In this document: piece after piece, positions 19,406-27,575 of the stretch
How the letters are laid out: every line of letters starts with the position of its first letter
Numbering within the stretch: position 1 is the first letter of the stretch
NCBI RefSeq assembly: GCF_025263485.1
Contig: NZ_CP079864.1
Span: 1 to 49,197 of the forward strand
Direction: 5' to 3'
DNA length: 49,197 bases
Source of the DNA: Mycobacterium sp. SMC-2
GTDB lineage: Bacteria; Actinomycetota; Actinomycetes; Mycobacteriales; Mycobacteriaceae
Program-made: the position numbers and the translations under genes
Notes under the pieces: model-generated
Database searches by the model: none
What the model was told of the DNA's origin: nothing
Seen by the model: only the letters and a program-made list of their open reading frames with translations

Positions 19406-19809
19406 ATGTCTAACAGCTACGGGATGACCCCGCGGCCGCGCAACTCGTTCTTGAGGCGATACTGAACAACACGTCGCTGAACGTGTCCACCCTGTGCGCG
19501 CAACTGCACGCAGGTGGCAGCCCCGGCAGCGACGGCAAATCCAACCCGGCCGCCGAAACCAACCGGCTGCAAATCGGTATGACCACCGCTAATGCCGCCG
19601 CGCAACTGTCCGGCACCGGGCCTTCGTGGACGATCATCGCCACCCAGGGCGAAGACCTCACCGCGATCAGCCTGTGGGACGGCTTCGAGGACGACCCCAA
19701 CGCGATCTGCTGGTTCACGCTGCCTGTGACGCCGAACGTCGTCGTCGCATACGGCGACGTCGTCACCTTGACCACATGCAATCTGGCTGGCGCTGGGCTG
19801 GCGTCCTGA
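19406..19809 (+). CDS. Small tail-region protein (134 aa; one apparent base loss at about 19431)
   Basis: ATG 19406 is preceded by AGGAGGGG. As read, it stops after 19 codons, but one G restored in ACCCCGCGGCC gives MSNSYGMTPAAAQLVLEAILNNTSLNVSTLCAQLHAGGSPGSDGKSNP and an open frame to 19809. The rest (TIIATQGEDLTAISLWDGFEDDPNAICWFTLPVTPNVVVAYGDVVTL) is the typical small phage tail protein pattern (phage tail fibre protein with ISLWD..G). It is a likely minor structural protein between two tail genes. Confidence 0.65.
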
Positions 19810-19810
19810 C

Positions 19811-21982
19811 ATGGCAGTCCTGTTCGACTCGTCGGCCAGCTCGCACGCGGACCTGACCACGCTGGGTTCTACGTCGCACACCCACAACGTCGGCGCCAGC
19901 GCACCTAACCGTGTCGCGCTTGCTGCGGTCTATTGGGCCGGCGCCCAAGACGCGTCCAGCGCGGCGTTCACCGTGACGTTCGGCGCCCAAACCATGACTG
20001 AAATCACCGACGGTGAAATCGGTTTCGCTAGCGACACCTGCATGTTGAAGTTCTACGAACTCGTCGACCCGCCGACCGGGCCGCAGACGGTGCAGGCCGC
20101 CCTGGACACCAACCTGGGGGCCGGCACCCTGTCGCTGGCATCGGCCGCCTATTCCGGGGTGGCCGAGGTCGGCGACGCGGTCACCGCCACCGGACAGGTC
20201 GGCGCGGCGAACCTCATTGTTCCCTCAGCGACCGCCGCCATGTTCTTCAACGCCTTCTCCTGCAAGCCTGCTGTCGCCGGGGCCCGCCTCGATGAGATCC
20301 TGCCGCCGTCGGGGCTGACGGTCACCCCGTCCACGACTGGCGGCACATTCGCGGCTGGCGACTACTACTGGGTTGTTACAGCGGTCGACGCGGCGGGCGA
20401 GACGGTCGCCTCCAACGAGGTGCACGCCACCCTCACCGGCTCCACCTCGTCGGCGGCGCTCGCATGGACGCTGCCGCTGGGCGCGACGGCGACCAAGATC
20501 TACCGCGGCGCCACAGCGGGCGGTGAAGACGTCCTCGTGGCCACAGTCTCCTCCGGTTCGACCTACACCGACACCGGGGGCGCCGGGACCGCGGCGACAC
20601 CGCCGGTCACCAACACCGCGGCCGGGATCTACAACCAGACCGTGCGCGCCAGCATGGCTGGCACGTCGTCGATCAACCCGCTACTCATCGGTGATGCCGA
20701 CGGCGCCGGGAGCGTCGAGTTCGCCACCACCGCCCCGGTCGACAGCACCGACCAGTGGGCGGGCATCGGTGTCGGGCTGATCGGGCAGGGCGTGGCTTTC
20801 GATGCCGTGGGTGCCGGAGATTCCGGGTTGGGCAGCACCCGGTCGTGGTCTCATGACATCGCCGGCAACTGCGTGCTGGTGGCGGCCAGCGTCGCCGGGT
20901 TGCCGTCGGGTGCGAGCTTGGCCGCCCAAGTCGGCACTACTGCGATGACACCGCTGGGGGTGGCCGGCGATTACGCCTACACGACCACCAAAACGACCTA
21001 TAGCGAGCAAGAGGTCGAACTGATCCTGTTCATCTTCGTGTTCATCTGGTTCACCCGTGTGGCGACGACGACCACGGTCTACTCCTATTCGCCGTCGCTG
21101 TTCCTGTTCGGGCTCATCGGCGGACCGACCGGCACCCAGACCATCGAGCTGAACAGCTCAGCACCGGCGAACATCGCGGCGAACTCGGCGTCCTACGCCA
21201 ACGTTTCGGGCTTCGATACCGCGGTGGCCAACGGCTCCTACGTCAGCCCGGTGACGGTGGAGTCGACGGTGCCGGCCGCGCGTGTGGTGTCGGTGCACGC
21301 GATCGAACCGCAAGCCAACACCTTCACCTACGAGTCCTCGGAAAACCTCGCTGCCGCACCCACGCTGACGTCCGTGGCGGCCAACGAACTCACCCAGGCC
21401 AAACGCGCCGTGGTGTCCACTACCGCAGCTGAGCAGATCCTGCTGCTCGGCGACGGGCCCGGGGACTTCAGTGTCACACCGGTAGCGTTGATGACTTCCA
21501 ACGGCACCACCCCGACCAACACCCCGAACTGGGGTGTGGTGGGCGTCAATCTGTCCCCGGCCGTGGTGCAGATCGGGGCGTCGCAGCCGGTCGAATTCTT
21601 CGGAGCGGCGGCCGCGATCACCGACTACCGCTCGCATGTGCCCTCGCCGATGCGCACCTGGGTTGTGCCAGCCACGGTTGCCACCGCCGCAACCTACGGG
21701 CTGCCCGCCCAGCAGTGGGCGCAAGCCGTCGACTCGGTGCTCGACTACACACTGGACTGGACGCAATACCTGGCCGGCACCGGCGACACCATCGTGGCGG
21801 CCAAGTTCGTGCCCTTCGACTCCACCGTCAGCGTGGTGGCGACCAGTGTCACCGACACGCTGTGCACCGGTTGGCTCACCGGCGGCATCAGCAACCTGTC
21901 AGTCCCGGTGAGGGTGCATATCACCACCCTGTATGGGCGCCAAGACGATCGGTCGTTCGCGCTCGTCATCACCCCCACATGA
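19811..21982 (+). CDS. Large minor tail protein (723 aa)
   Basis: ATG 19811 follows the previous stop by one base. It is a multi-domain beta protein. N-terminal about 160 residues: repeated sandwich (NRVALAAVYWAGAQDASSAAFTVTFGAQTMTEI). Residues about 165-265: FN3-like module (TTGGTFAAGDYYWVVTAVDAAGETVASNEV, TKIYRGATAGGEDVLVATVSSG), common in phage and host surface proteins. A Thr/Tyr/Phe-rich hydrophobic patch lies near residue 400 (EVELILFIFVFIWFTRV), and a C-terminal domain at about 600-723. It is probably a tail-side fibre; it immediately precedes the PPE gene. Confidence 0.7.
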   Translation: MAVLFDSSASSHADLTTLGSTSHTHNVGASAPNRVALAAVYWAGAQDASSAAFTVTFGAQTMTEITDGEIGFASDTCMLKFYELVDPPTGPQTVQAALDTNLGAGTLSLASAAYSGVAEVGDAVTATGQVGAANLIVPSATAAMFFNAFSCKPAVAGARLDEILPPSGLTVTPSTTGGTFAAGDYYWVVTAVDAAGETVASNEVHATLTGSTSSAALAWTLPLGATATKIYRGATAGGEDVLVATVSSGSTYTDTGGAGTAATPPVTNTAAGIYNQTVRASMAGTSSINPLLIGDADGAGSVEFATTAPVDSTDQWAGIGVGLIGQGVAFDAVGAGDSGLGSTRSWSHDIAGNCVLVAASVAGLPSGASLAAQVGTTAMTPLGVAGDYAYTTTKTTYSEQEVELILFIFVFIWFTRVATTTTVYSYSPSLFLFGLIGGPTGTQTIELNSSAPANIAANSASYANVSGFDTAVANGSYVSPVTVESTVPAARVVSVHAIEPQANTFTYESSENLAAAPTLTSVAANELTQAKRAVVSTTAAEQILLLGDGPGDFSVTPVALMTSNGTTPTNTPNWGVVGVNLSPAVVQIGASQPVEFFGAAAAITDYRSHVPSPMRTWVVPATVATAATYGLPAQQWAQAVDSVLDYTLDWTQYLAGTGDTIVAAKFVPFDSTVSVVATSVTDTLCTGWLTGGISNLSVPVRVHITTLYGRQDDRSFALVITPT

Positions 21983-21985
21983 CCG

Positions 21986-23036
21986 ATGGACTTTTGGTGG
22001 CTGCCGCCCGAGATCAACTCGGCCCGCATCTACACCGGGGCGGGCAGCTGCCCGCTCATGATGGCCGCAACCTGGTGGGACCATCTAGCGTCGGAGCTGA
22101 CAGCTACAGCCGTGTCGTGGCGCTGCATAACGGCCGCCGTCTGTGCCGTATGGACTGGTCCTTCCTCGATCGCGATGCTGAGCGCGTCGACCTCGTATGC
22201 GTCCTGGCTGGCCTCCACAGCCGTCCAGGCCGAGCGGACCGCTAGCCAAGCACGCTCGGCGGCAGCTGCTTTCGAGGCAGCTCGCGCGGCGAGCGTGCCG
22301 CCCCGCTGGTGGCCGCCAACCGCGCCCAGCTGGCCGCCCTGGTCGCCACCAACCTGCTCGGCCAGAACACCGCGGCGATCATGGCGCTCGAGGCCGCCTA
22401 CGCCGAAATGTGGGCCCAAGACGTCGCGGCGATGGCCGAATACCAGGCGGCGTCAGCGGCCGCCACCGGGGCCTGCCGCAGTTCGACGCGGCGCCGCAAG
22501 TAACGAACGGCGGCCCGAGCACCCCGGGCAGCGGCAGCAGCAGCGGGGCGGCCGTGTCCGGTCTGCTCGGCAGCAGCCTGGGTGACCTGGCCAACCAGTA
22601 CCTGCAGGCGTTCCTGTCGTCGGGTCCCTACGAGGTGCCGATCTCGCTGCTGTCGATGTTCAACGTCTTGTGGGCGGTCGCCTCACCCGCGAGCCCGATC
22701 ACGCAGGCGCTCAACCGGTTATCGGCGGCGGCCGAAGCCAGCGTGACCTTCCCGCCGCAGACGCCGGCCACGCCCAGCGCGCCGCCCGCTGCCGCCTCCA
22801 GCGGGACTGCTGGGCGGCTCGGCCGGCTCTCGGCGCCGAGCTGGGCGACCCAACCCGATCGCCGCGACCAACCAGCCGCCGCCGCGGTGCGGGCACTGCC
22901 AGCCGAGCAGACAGCCATCGCGGTACCGCTGCCCGCGCCCATGCCCGGCGGCGGCACACCGCCCAAACAGCAACGGCCCCCACCCGAATACGGGGCGGTC
23001 GTCCGATTCGTACCCCGCCCACCGTCAGGAGGATAA
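21986..23036 (+). CDS. PPE-family protein, PPE-SVP-like (about 350 aa; two apparent base losses)
   Basis: ATG 21986 opens [20 protein letters not shown], the classic mycobacterial PPE N-terminus (Pro-Pro-Glu at residues 7-9) with W-T-G at 56-58 in the helix turn. The coding sense drops one frame near 22301-22305 and again at the G run 22468-22471. With one base restored at each, the PPE domain continues ([41 protein letters not shown]). A linker rich in Gly and Ser follows, then a C-terminal region with a degenerate SVP-like motif (GRLSAPSWA, about 22821-22847) and a PPE-SVP-like end ([16 protein letters not shown]). PPE proteins are exported by ESX secretion systems. No PE partner is adjacent. 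It is probably host-derived; its place in the late operon is unusual. Confidence 0.88.
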
Positions 23037-23039
23037 AAG

Positions 23040-23891
23040 GTGAAATACAAGCGCGGACTCAAGCCCGTGGCCGTGCAGCCGGCCGTCCGGCTCGCCGACT
23101 ACTACACCCCGGATCTGCCCAGCGTCGAGTCGCTGAAATTCCCGCTGGGACACAGCGATCTGATCCAACCGCAGATGTTCTGCAACGACCGCATCGGCGA
23201 CTGCGCCATCGCGGGCAGCATCGAGGAAGTGCGGCTGGCCAACGCGCTGCGCGGCGTCACGGTCAACTTCACCGACCAAAGCGCCGTCGAGAACTACAGC
23301 GCGATCACCGGATACCAGCCGGGCCCCGAGCTTGACGACCCCTACGCGCCGCCCAACCCCACCGACCAGGGCACCGACGTTCACGAACTCTACGACTACC
23401 GCAAGAACACCGGGCTGGTCGACGCCGACGGCAACCGGCACACGATCGTCGCCTACGCCGGGCTGACCGTCGGCGACTTCGACGAGCTGCTCATCGCGCT
23501 GTCGCTGTTCCCCTCCGGTGTCGGCATCGGTATCCAGGTGCCCGACTACTGCGACGCGCAGTTCGAGGCCGGCCAAGCGTGGCACCTGGTGCCCGGCAGG
23601 CACGCGATCGAGGGTGGGCACTACATCCCGGTTGTGGATGCTGCCAGCCGCACCGAGGGCGGCCTGTTCACCTGGGGCGGCCACGGCGGCATCACCGCCC
23701 CGTTCTACCGCGCCTACAACACCGTCACCGCCGTCGCGCTCACCCAGGAGATGTTCACCGGCGACAAGAGCCCCACGGGCGTGGACTTCGAGCGGCTCGC
23801 CGCGGATCTGCAGCTGCTGAACACCGGCCCCGTGATGGCCAAAGCGCCGCGGCGACGCAAGACCGAGGTCGACGATGCGCCGGCTGCTTAA
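23040..23891 (+). CDS. Papain-like cysteine-peptidase-like protein (283 aa)
   Basis: GTG 23040 is preceded by AGGAGGATAAAAG. Residues 48-56 read CNDRIGDCA, a nucleophile-type G-D-C motif (C55), and residues 192-200 read GGHYIPVVD, with the His (H194) and an Asp placed like a papain/C39-like catalytic pair. Later WGGHGG matches the usual aromatic/Gly pattern. I recognise similar proteins among actinophage and actinobacterial hypotheticals, but the activity is inferred. It directly follows the PPE gene (3 nt) and overlaps a membrane protein, so the three are probably co-expressed. It could cleave cell-envelope peptides or process the neighbouring proteins. Confidence 0.6.
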   Translation: MKYKRGLKPVAVQPAVRLADYYTPDLPSVESLKFPLGHSDLIQPQMFCNDRIGDCAIAGSIEEVRLANALRGVTVNFTDQSAVENYSAITGYQPGPELDDPYAPPNPTDQGTDVHELYDYRKNTGLVDADGNRHTIVAYAGLTVGDFDELLIALSLFPSGVGIGIQVPDYCDAQFEAGQAWHLVPGRHAIEGGHYIPVVDAASRTEGGLFTWGGHGGITAPFYRAYNTVTAVALTQEMFTGDKSPTGVDFERLAADLQLLNTGPVMAKAPRRRKTEVDDAPAA

Positions 23892-24228
23892 CCGGATCAA
23901 CAAGTGGTTGACCCGGCTCCTCGAGCTGTTCAACCGCTGGTTCTGCAGCGCGCCCGGGGTGTGGCACACGCTGCTCGCGGCGTCGCTGATGGTCCTAATC
24001 GAGCTCGTCGTCGACCCGGGCCTAGACCCGCACGGCTTTTGGCTGCTCTACGTCTTGACGATCTACAGCGCGGTCACCCAACCCGCTTTGGCGTATGTCG
24101 CGGCGAAGTCAGCCAAGCGCACCGACGCCATCCTGGCCGAGCTGCGCAAGATCCAATCCGATGAATTCGTGCTCGACACAAAGACTTACGATCTGGTCGC
24201 GCACATCGCCAATCGGAGCGTCGAATGA
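23875..24228 (+). CDS. Two-TM membrane protein (117 aa)
   Basis: ATG 23875 overlaps the peptidase gene by 17 nt. The N-terminus is basic and amphipathic (MRRLLNRINKWLTRLLELF). Two hydrophobic helices follow (TLLAASLMVLIELVVDP; FWLLYVLTIYSAVTQPALAYVAA), then a charged C-terminal tail. It resembles membrane proteins seen before fibre or lysis genes in mycobacteriophages. It could be a holin-like or accessory protein; the r1t-type holin lies further on at 30311, so this one is less likely to be the main holin. Confidence 0.6.
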   Translation: MRRLLNRINKWLTRLLELFNRWFCSAPGVWHTLLAASLMVLIELVVDPGLDPHGFWLLYVLTIYSAVTQPALAYVAAKSAKRTDAILAELRKIQSDEFVLDTKTYDLVAHIANRSVE

Positions 24229-24638
24229 CCGAGCATCATTCACGGCCGGTCACCAACCATTACACCGTTCACTACCCGGCGCACGAGCCACGCGAAACCG
24301 ACCCGCACTATAAGGATTTCGAGGCTTACCGGCGGCGCACCCACAAGACAGCCAAGTGCGTGATCGGTGAGCACCGCGGCGATTACAGCGACTGCCGCGG
24401 GCCGCTTGAGCTGCACCACGCCCATGTCGAGTTCGCGCTGCAAAACGGCATCGACCTCGTCTGGTTAGAGCAGGACTACCCGGGGATCTCCGACCCCGAC
24501 AAGGTCGGCGCGTGGGTGGAGTCTGCGGCGAACCTGATGTGGCTTTGTCTGTTTCACCATCGCGGCCACGGCGGTGTGCACGTGGCCTCTGCCGCGGACT
24601 TCGAGGCGTCGCGCTATGTGCGGGAGCTGATTTCCTGA
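24225..24638 (+). CDS. HNH-like zinc protein (137 aa)
   Basis: ATG 24225 overlaps the previous stop. Cys/His motifs: CVIGEHRGDYSDCRGPLELHHAHVEF and later SAANLMWLCLFHHRGHGGVHVAS, resembling the HNH nuclease pattern (H-H then N-x-x-x-L-C-x-x-H-H). It ends with EASRYVRELIS. Similar small HNH-like proteins lie near fibre genes in actinophages. DNA-cleaving activity is not shown by the sequence, and one strand of the motif is atypical. Confidence 0.55.
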   Translation: MTEHHSRPVTNHYTVHYPAHEPRETDPHYKDFEAYRRRTHKTAKCVIGEHRGDYSDCRGPLELHHAHVEFALQNGIDLVWLEQDYPGISDPDKVGAWVESAANLMWLCLFHHRGHGGVHVASAADFEASRYVRELIS

Positions 24639-25312
24639 TGGCGCTTCTGTTCACGCCGGGCGCGAAGATCTATGAGCTGCCGGTCGTCGTCGGCCAAGAC
24701 CTGGTCGTGGATTTTCAGAACCAAGACGCCGACGGCAACCCCGTCGACTATGCGCCGGGCGTGGCGCTGACCCTCGAGGTCTACTTGTGGGCGGACGGCG
24801 TCATCACCGCCGACGCCGAGATCAGCGCCAACCACGCCGTCTGCTACATGCCGCACACAATGATCGACCAGGTTCCCGAGAACGCGTTGTGGCGTTGCGT
24901 TCTCACCGTGCCGGGCGGATTAGGCACCCCGGACACCGTGAAGCTGGTGCCGGTCAACGGCACCATCGTCGTCTACAACGCAGGCTCGACACCGGCCGGC
25001 GCCGGGACTGTTCCGCTCACGATGCCCAACGGGAACGTCTCCATCCTGGTCGTCACACCAGGAGCGCCGGGTACCGACGGCATAGCCGGCACCGGCGTCT
25101 CGGTGTTCGGGGAGATCCCCGCCGGGACACCGAACGGGTCGACGACCGTGTTCACCTGCGCGAACAACTTCCAGTCCGGCTCAACACGGGTGTACCGCAA
25201 CGGGTTACGCGAGGAACGCGGCCTGGGCTACTCGGAGAGCACGCCCAGCATCATTTTCACCACAGCACCCTTGGGCGCTGACGTGATCACTGTGGACTAC
25301 CTGATCGCATAA
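24638..25312 (+). CDS. Minor tail protein with beta-sandwich and fibre head (224 aa)
   Basis: ATG 24638 overlaps the previous stop. N-terminal about 110 residues: GAKIYELPVVVGQDLVVDFQNQDADGNPVDYAPGVALTLEVYLWADG, the beta-sandwich type (LtfC-like, DUF7264) seen in actinophage tail proteins. A short collagen-like turn (PGAPGTDGIAGTG) leads to a small fibre-type domain (NGSTTVFTCANNFQSGSTRVYRNGLREERG). It starts the fibre cluster 24.6-27.5 kb. Confidence 0.65.
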   Translation: MALLFTPGAKIYELPVVVGQDLVVDFQNQDADGNPVDYAPGVALTLEVYLWADGVITADAEISANHAVCYMPHTMIDQVPENALWRCVLTVPGGLGTPDTVKLVPVNGTIVVYNAGSTPAGAGTVPLTMPNGNVSILVVTPGAPGTDGIAGTGVSVFGEIPAGTPNGSTTVFTCANNFQSGSTRVYRNGLREERGLGYSESTPSIIFTTAPLGADVITVDYLIA

Positions 25313-25327
25313 GAAAGGGCAATCATT

Positions 25328-26347
25328 GTGGGACAGCAGAAAATCAATGCATCGACCCAGGTTCAGGCCGGGACGGTCACCGCCACCGAGGTCGACTCGT
25401 CGGTCATCGTCGCGGCCGGCACGAACGCGTTCACCGGCGCGCAGTCGATGGGCGGCCATCAGCTGACCAGCGTCGCCAATGGTGTTGCGTCCAGCGACGC
25501 GGTGAACCTCGGCCAGGTGCAGGGGATGCTGGCGGGCTTCTCGATGAAGGCCACCGCGCAAGCCTGCTGCACCGGCGCGGAAACCTTCACCATCGCCAGC
25601 GGTTCGGTGACCACGATCAACGGCACCACGATCGACGGCGTCACCGTCGCCGTGGGCGACACGATCCTGATCCCCACCGCCCCCGCAGCCTCTGGCACCG
25701 GCACGGCGGTAGCCAGCGGCCTGGGCACCAACGAGGCCGCCAACGGCCTCTACACGGTCACCGCAATCGCCACCAACATCTCGGTGTCCCGCGCGGCCGA
25801 CCTGTCCGGCACCATCAGCCCGGCAGGCGCGTTCGTGCTCGTCGAGGCAGGCACCGACTACAAGGGCACCGCGTTCTGGGTGTCCACCCCGTCGTCGCCG
25901 GACACCGGGTTCACCTACGGCACCACCACGATGCAGTGGCAGGAGTTCCCGCTCGGCTCCGGGGTCACGTCGCTGTCGGTGACCAACACCAACGGCTTCA
26001 ACGCCTCGATCGCCAATCCGACCACGAGCCCGGCCATCTCGATCGAGACCACCGTCACCGGGATCATGAAGGGCAACGGGACCGCCGCATCCGCCGCGGT
26101 CGCGGGCACCGACTACCTGGCGCCGTCCAGTTTGGCGAACCGCGAGACACCGACCGGCTCGCTCAACGGCTCCAACACCGCGTTCACCACAGCCAACACC
26201 CCGATCTCCGGGTCGGAGATGCTGTTCTTGAACGGCATTCTGCTGCAAGCGGGTTCGGGCAACGACTACACCATCACCGGCAACGCGATCACGATGGCCC
26301 TGGCGCCGGCCGCGACTGACCGGCTCGAGATCACCTACTGGTTCTGA
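25328..26347 (+). CDS. Tail fibre-like protein (339 aa)
   Basis: GTG 25328 is preceded by GAAAGGGC (25313-25320). The N-terminus (MGQQKINASTQVQAGTVTATEVDSSVIV) has the short repeats of phage fibre shafts, and SVANGVASSDAVNLGQVQGML is the typical phage fibre motif (VA.P..A.DAVN..Q). A C-terminal module (TPTGSLNGSNTAFTTANTPISGSEMLFLNGILLQAGSGNDYTITGNAITM) repeats the pattern found in the 24638 product. It is a likely receptor-binding fibre or part of one. Confidence 0.7.
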   Translation: MGQQKINASTQVQAGTVTATEVDSSVIVAAGTNAFTGAQSMGGHQLTSVANGVASSDAVNLGQVQGMLAGFSMKATAQACCTGAETFTIASGSVTTINGTTIDGVTVAVGDTILIPTAPAASGTGTAVASGLGTNEAANGLYTVTAIATNISVSRAADLSGTISPAGAFVLVEAGTDYKGTAFWVSTPSSPDTGFTYGTTTMQWQEFPLGSGVTSLSVTNTNGFNASIANPTTSPAISIETTVTGIMKGNGTAASAAVAGTDYLAPSSLANRETPTGSLNGSNTAFTTANTPISGSEMLFLNGILLQAGSGNDYTITGNAITMALAPAATDRLEITYWF

Positions 26348-26883
26348 TGACCGGCACGAAAGTCAACCTGCCCGAACAGGCGCAGGGGGTCCTCCCAGTC
26401 GCGAACGGGGGTACCGGGGCGGCGTCGCTGTCGGGGCTTGTGGTGGGCAACGGGGCCGCGGCGATGACGACCGTCGCCGCGCCGGGCGGGGCTGTGGTCG
26501 GCACCACCGACACCCAAACCCTTTCCGGCAAAACGCTATCCGCGCCGACCATCGACGGCTACACCGAAGGCGTGACGGCGATCGGCGTCGTGTCCTCGGC
26601 GTACACGCTGGACATCGCGTCCGGCACGGTGCTCACCGCGACGCTGACCGCGTCGACGGCGTGCACGTTCACGATGCCTGCGGTCGGCGCCGGGCTGTCA
26701 TTTGTGCTGTTGCTCAAGCAGCCGTCCACGACCGGCGCGGGTTCGGCCACGTTCACCGGTGTGAAGTGGGCCGGGGGGACCGCGCCGACGATCACCCCCC
26801 GCGCCGGCCAGATGGACATTCTCACGTTCATCAGCGATGGCACCGACTGGTTCGGCTCTTTCGTGCAGGGCTTCACCTACTAG
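26347..26883 (+). CDS. Tail fibre-like protein (178 aa)
   Basis: ATG 26347 overlaps the upstream stop. The start EQAQGVLPVANGGTGAASLSGLVVGN carries the L.V.NGGTG repeat that marks many phage tail fibres. TDTQTLSGKTLSAPTIDG continues the same shaft pattern, and the C-terminal half (ASTACTFTMPAVGAGLSFVLLLKQPS) looks like a trimeric head domain. It probably assembles with the neighbouring fibre proteins. Confidence 0.7.
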   Translation: MTGTKVNLPEQAQGVLPVANGGTGAASLSGLVVGNGAAAMTTVAAPGGAVVGTTDTQTLSGKTLSAPTIDGYTEGVTAIGVVSSAYTLDIASGTVLTATLTASTACTFTMPAVGAGLSFVLLLKQPSTTGAGSATFTGVKWAGGTAPTITPRAGQMDILTFISDGTDWFGSFVQGFTY

Positions 26884-27512
26884 TGTTCGCCGCGCGGAAC
26901 CTCCTGCTGGCGCATCAGGCCCCCACTGTGGCGCCGTCTTTCGACGCGTTGGGCGCCGGTAAGGCCAGCCTCTCCACGTCGGGCTCCTGGTCGCACAACG
27001 CCAAGGCCGGCGCGTGGGTGTTCGGGCTGGTTGCCTGCGACTCCGGTAAAGCCGCCACGTCGGCCACCTACGGCGGCCACGCGATGACACTGCTGGGCCC
27101 GTACTACTTCAACAACAACTCCGGCCTGGGCGCGCTGAGCGTGTTCTACCTGCCATCGGTGACGGGAGGCGCCCAGACCCTTGCAGTGTCGATGAACGGT
27201 GGCACCTACTTCGTCGGCAACTCGGTGTCCTACAACAACGTCACCAGTATCGGCACCCCGGTCGAAGCATACGGATCAGGCAACGCCTCGCAGGCACTGA
27301 CTTGCGCCGCGGGGCAACTGATCCTGCATGGCTTCGGGTGCGGCGCCAACGTCGGCGGCGGCGTATTCAGCTCACCCAGCGGCGGCAACACACGCTACAA
27401 CGGCGCCGAGGGTAGTTACACCGGCCTGGTCATCTCAGACGCCGCAGCATCGGCCACATTCGCAGCCGCGACCGGCACCGACTGGGCCGGCGCTGGACTC
27501 GTTCTGTCCTAA
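26883..27512 (+). CDS. Fibre or tail-tip protein (209 aa)
   Basis: GTG 26883 overlaps the upstream stop (TAGTG). The product is a single Ser/Gly/Asn-rich beta-sandwich (KASLSTSGSWSHNAKAGAWVFGLVACDSGKAATSATYGGHAMTLLG). It has the pattern of the N-terminal sandwich of the 19811 protein (NRVALAAVYWAGAQDASSA...TVTFGAQTMTEI), so the two may be related by duplication. It is the last structural gene before a hairpin and the lysis genes. Confidence 0.62.
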   Translation: MFAARNLLLAHQAPTVAPSFDALGAGKASLSTSGSWSHNAKAGAWVFGLVACDSGKAATSATYGGHAMTLLGPYYFNNNSGLGALSVFYLPSVTGGAQTLAVSMNGGTYFVGNSVSYNNVTSIGTPVEAYGSGNASQALTCAAGQLILHGFGCGANVGGGVFSSPSGGNTRYNGAEGSYTGLVISDAAASATFAAATGTDWAGAGLVLS

Positions 27513-27514
27513 CC

Positions 27515-27535
27515 GCCCGTAAATCCGTTACGGGC
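27515..27535 (+). terminator. 8-bp stem-loop at the end of the tail fibre genes
   Basis: GCCCGTAA (27515-27522) pairs perfectly with TTACGGGC (27528-27535) around a 5-nt loop, directly after the fibre stop codon. It lies 40 nt upstream of the lysin A start, ahead of an AAAGGAA ribosome site. It is a likely transcription boundary between tail and lysis genes. Confidence 0.6.
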
Positions 27536-27575
27536 AAATCAGTTTCAAAATCCCACTCGCGCAAAGGAATCCAGC

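Noticed and set aside
20681..23335. PE partner gene next to the PPE gene
   Set aside because: I looked on both sides for a short PE-type N-terminus and found none; flanking genes are a tail protein and a peptidase-like protein.
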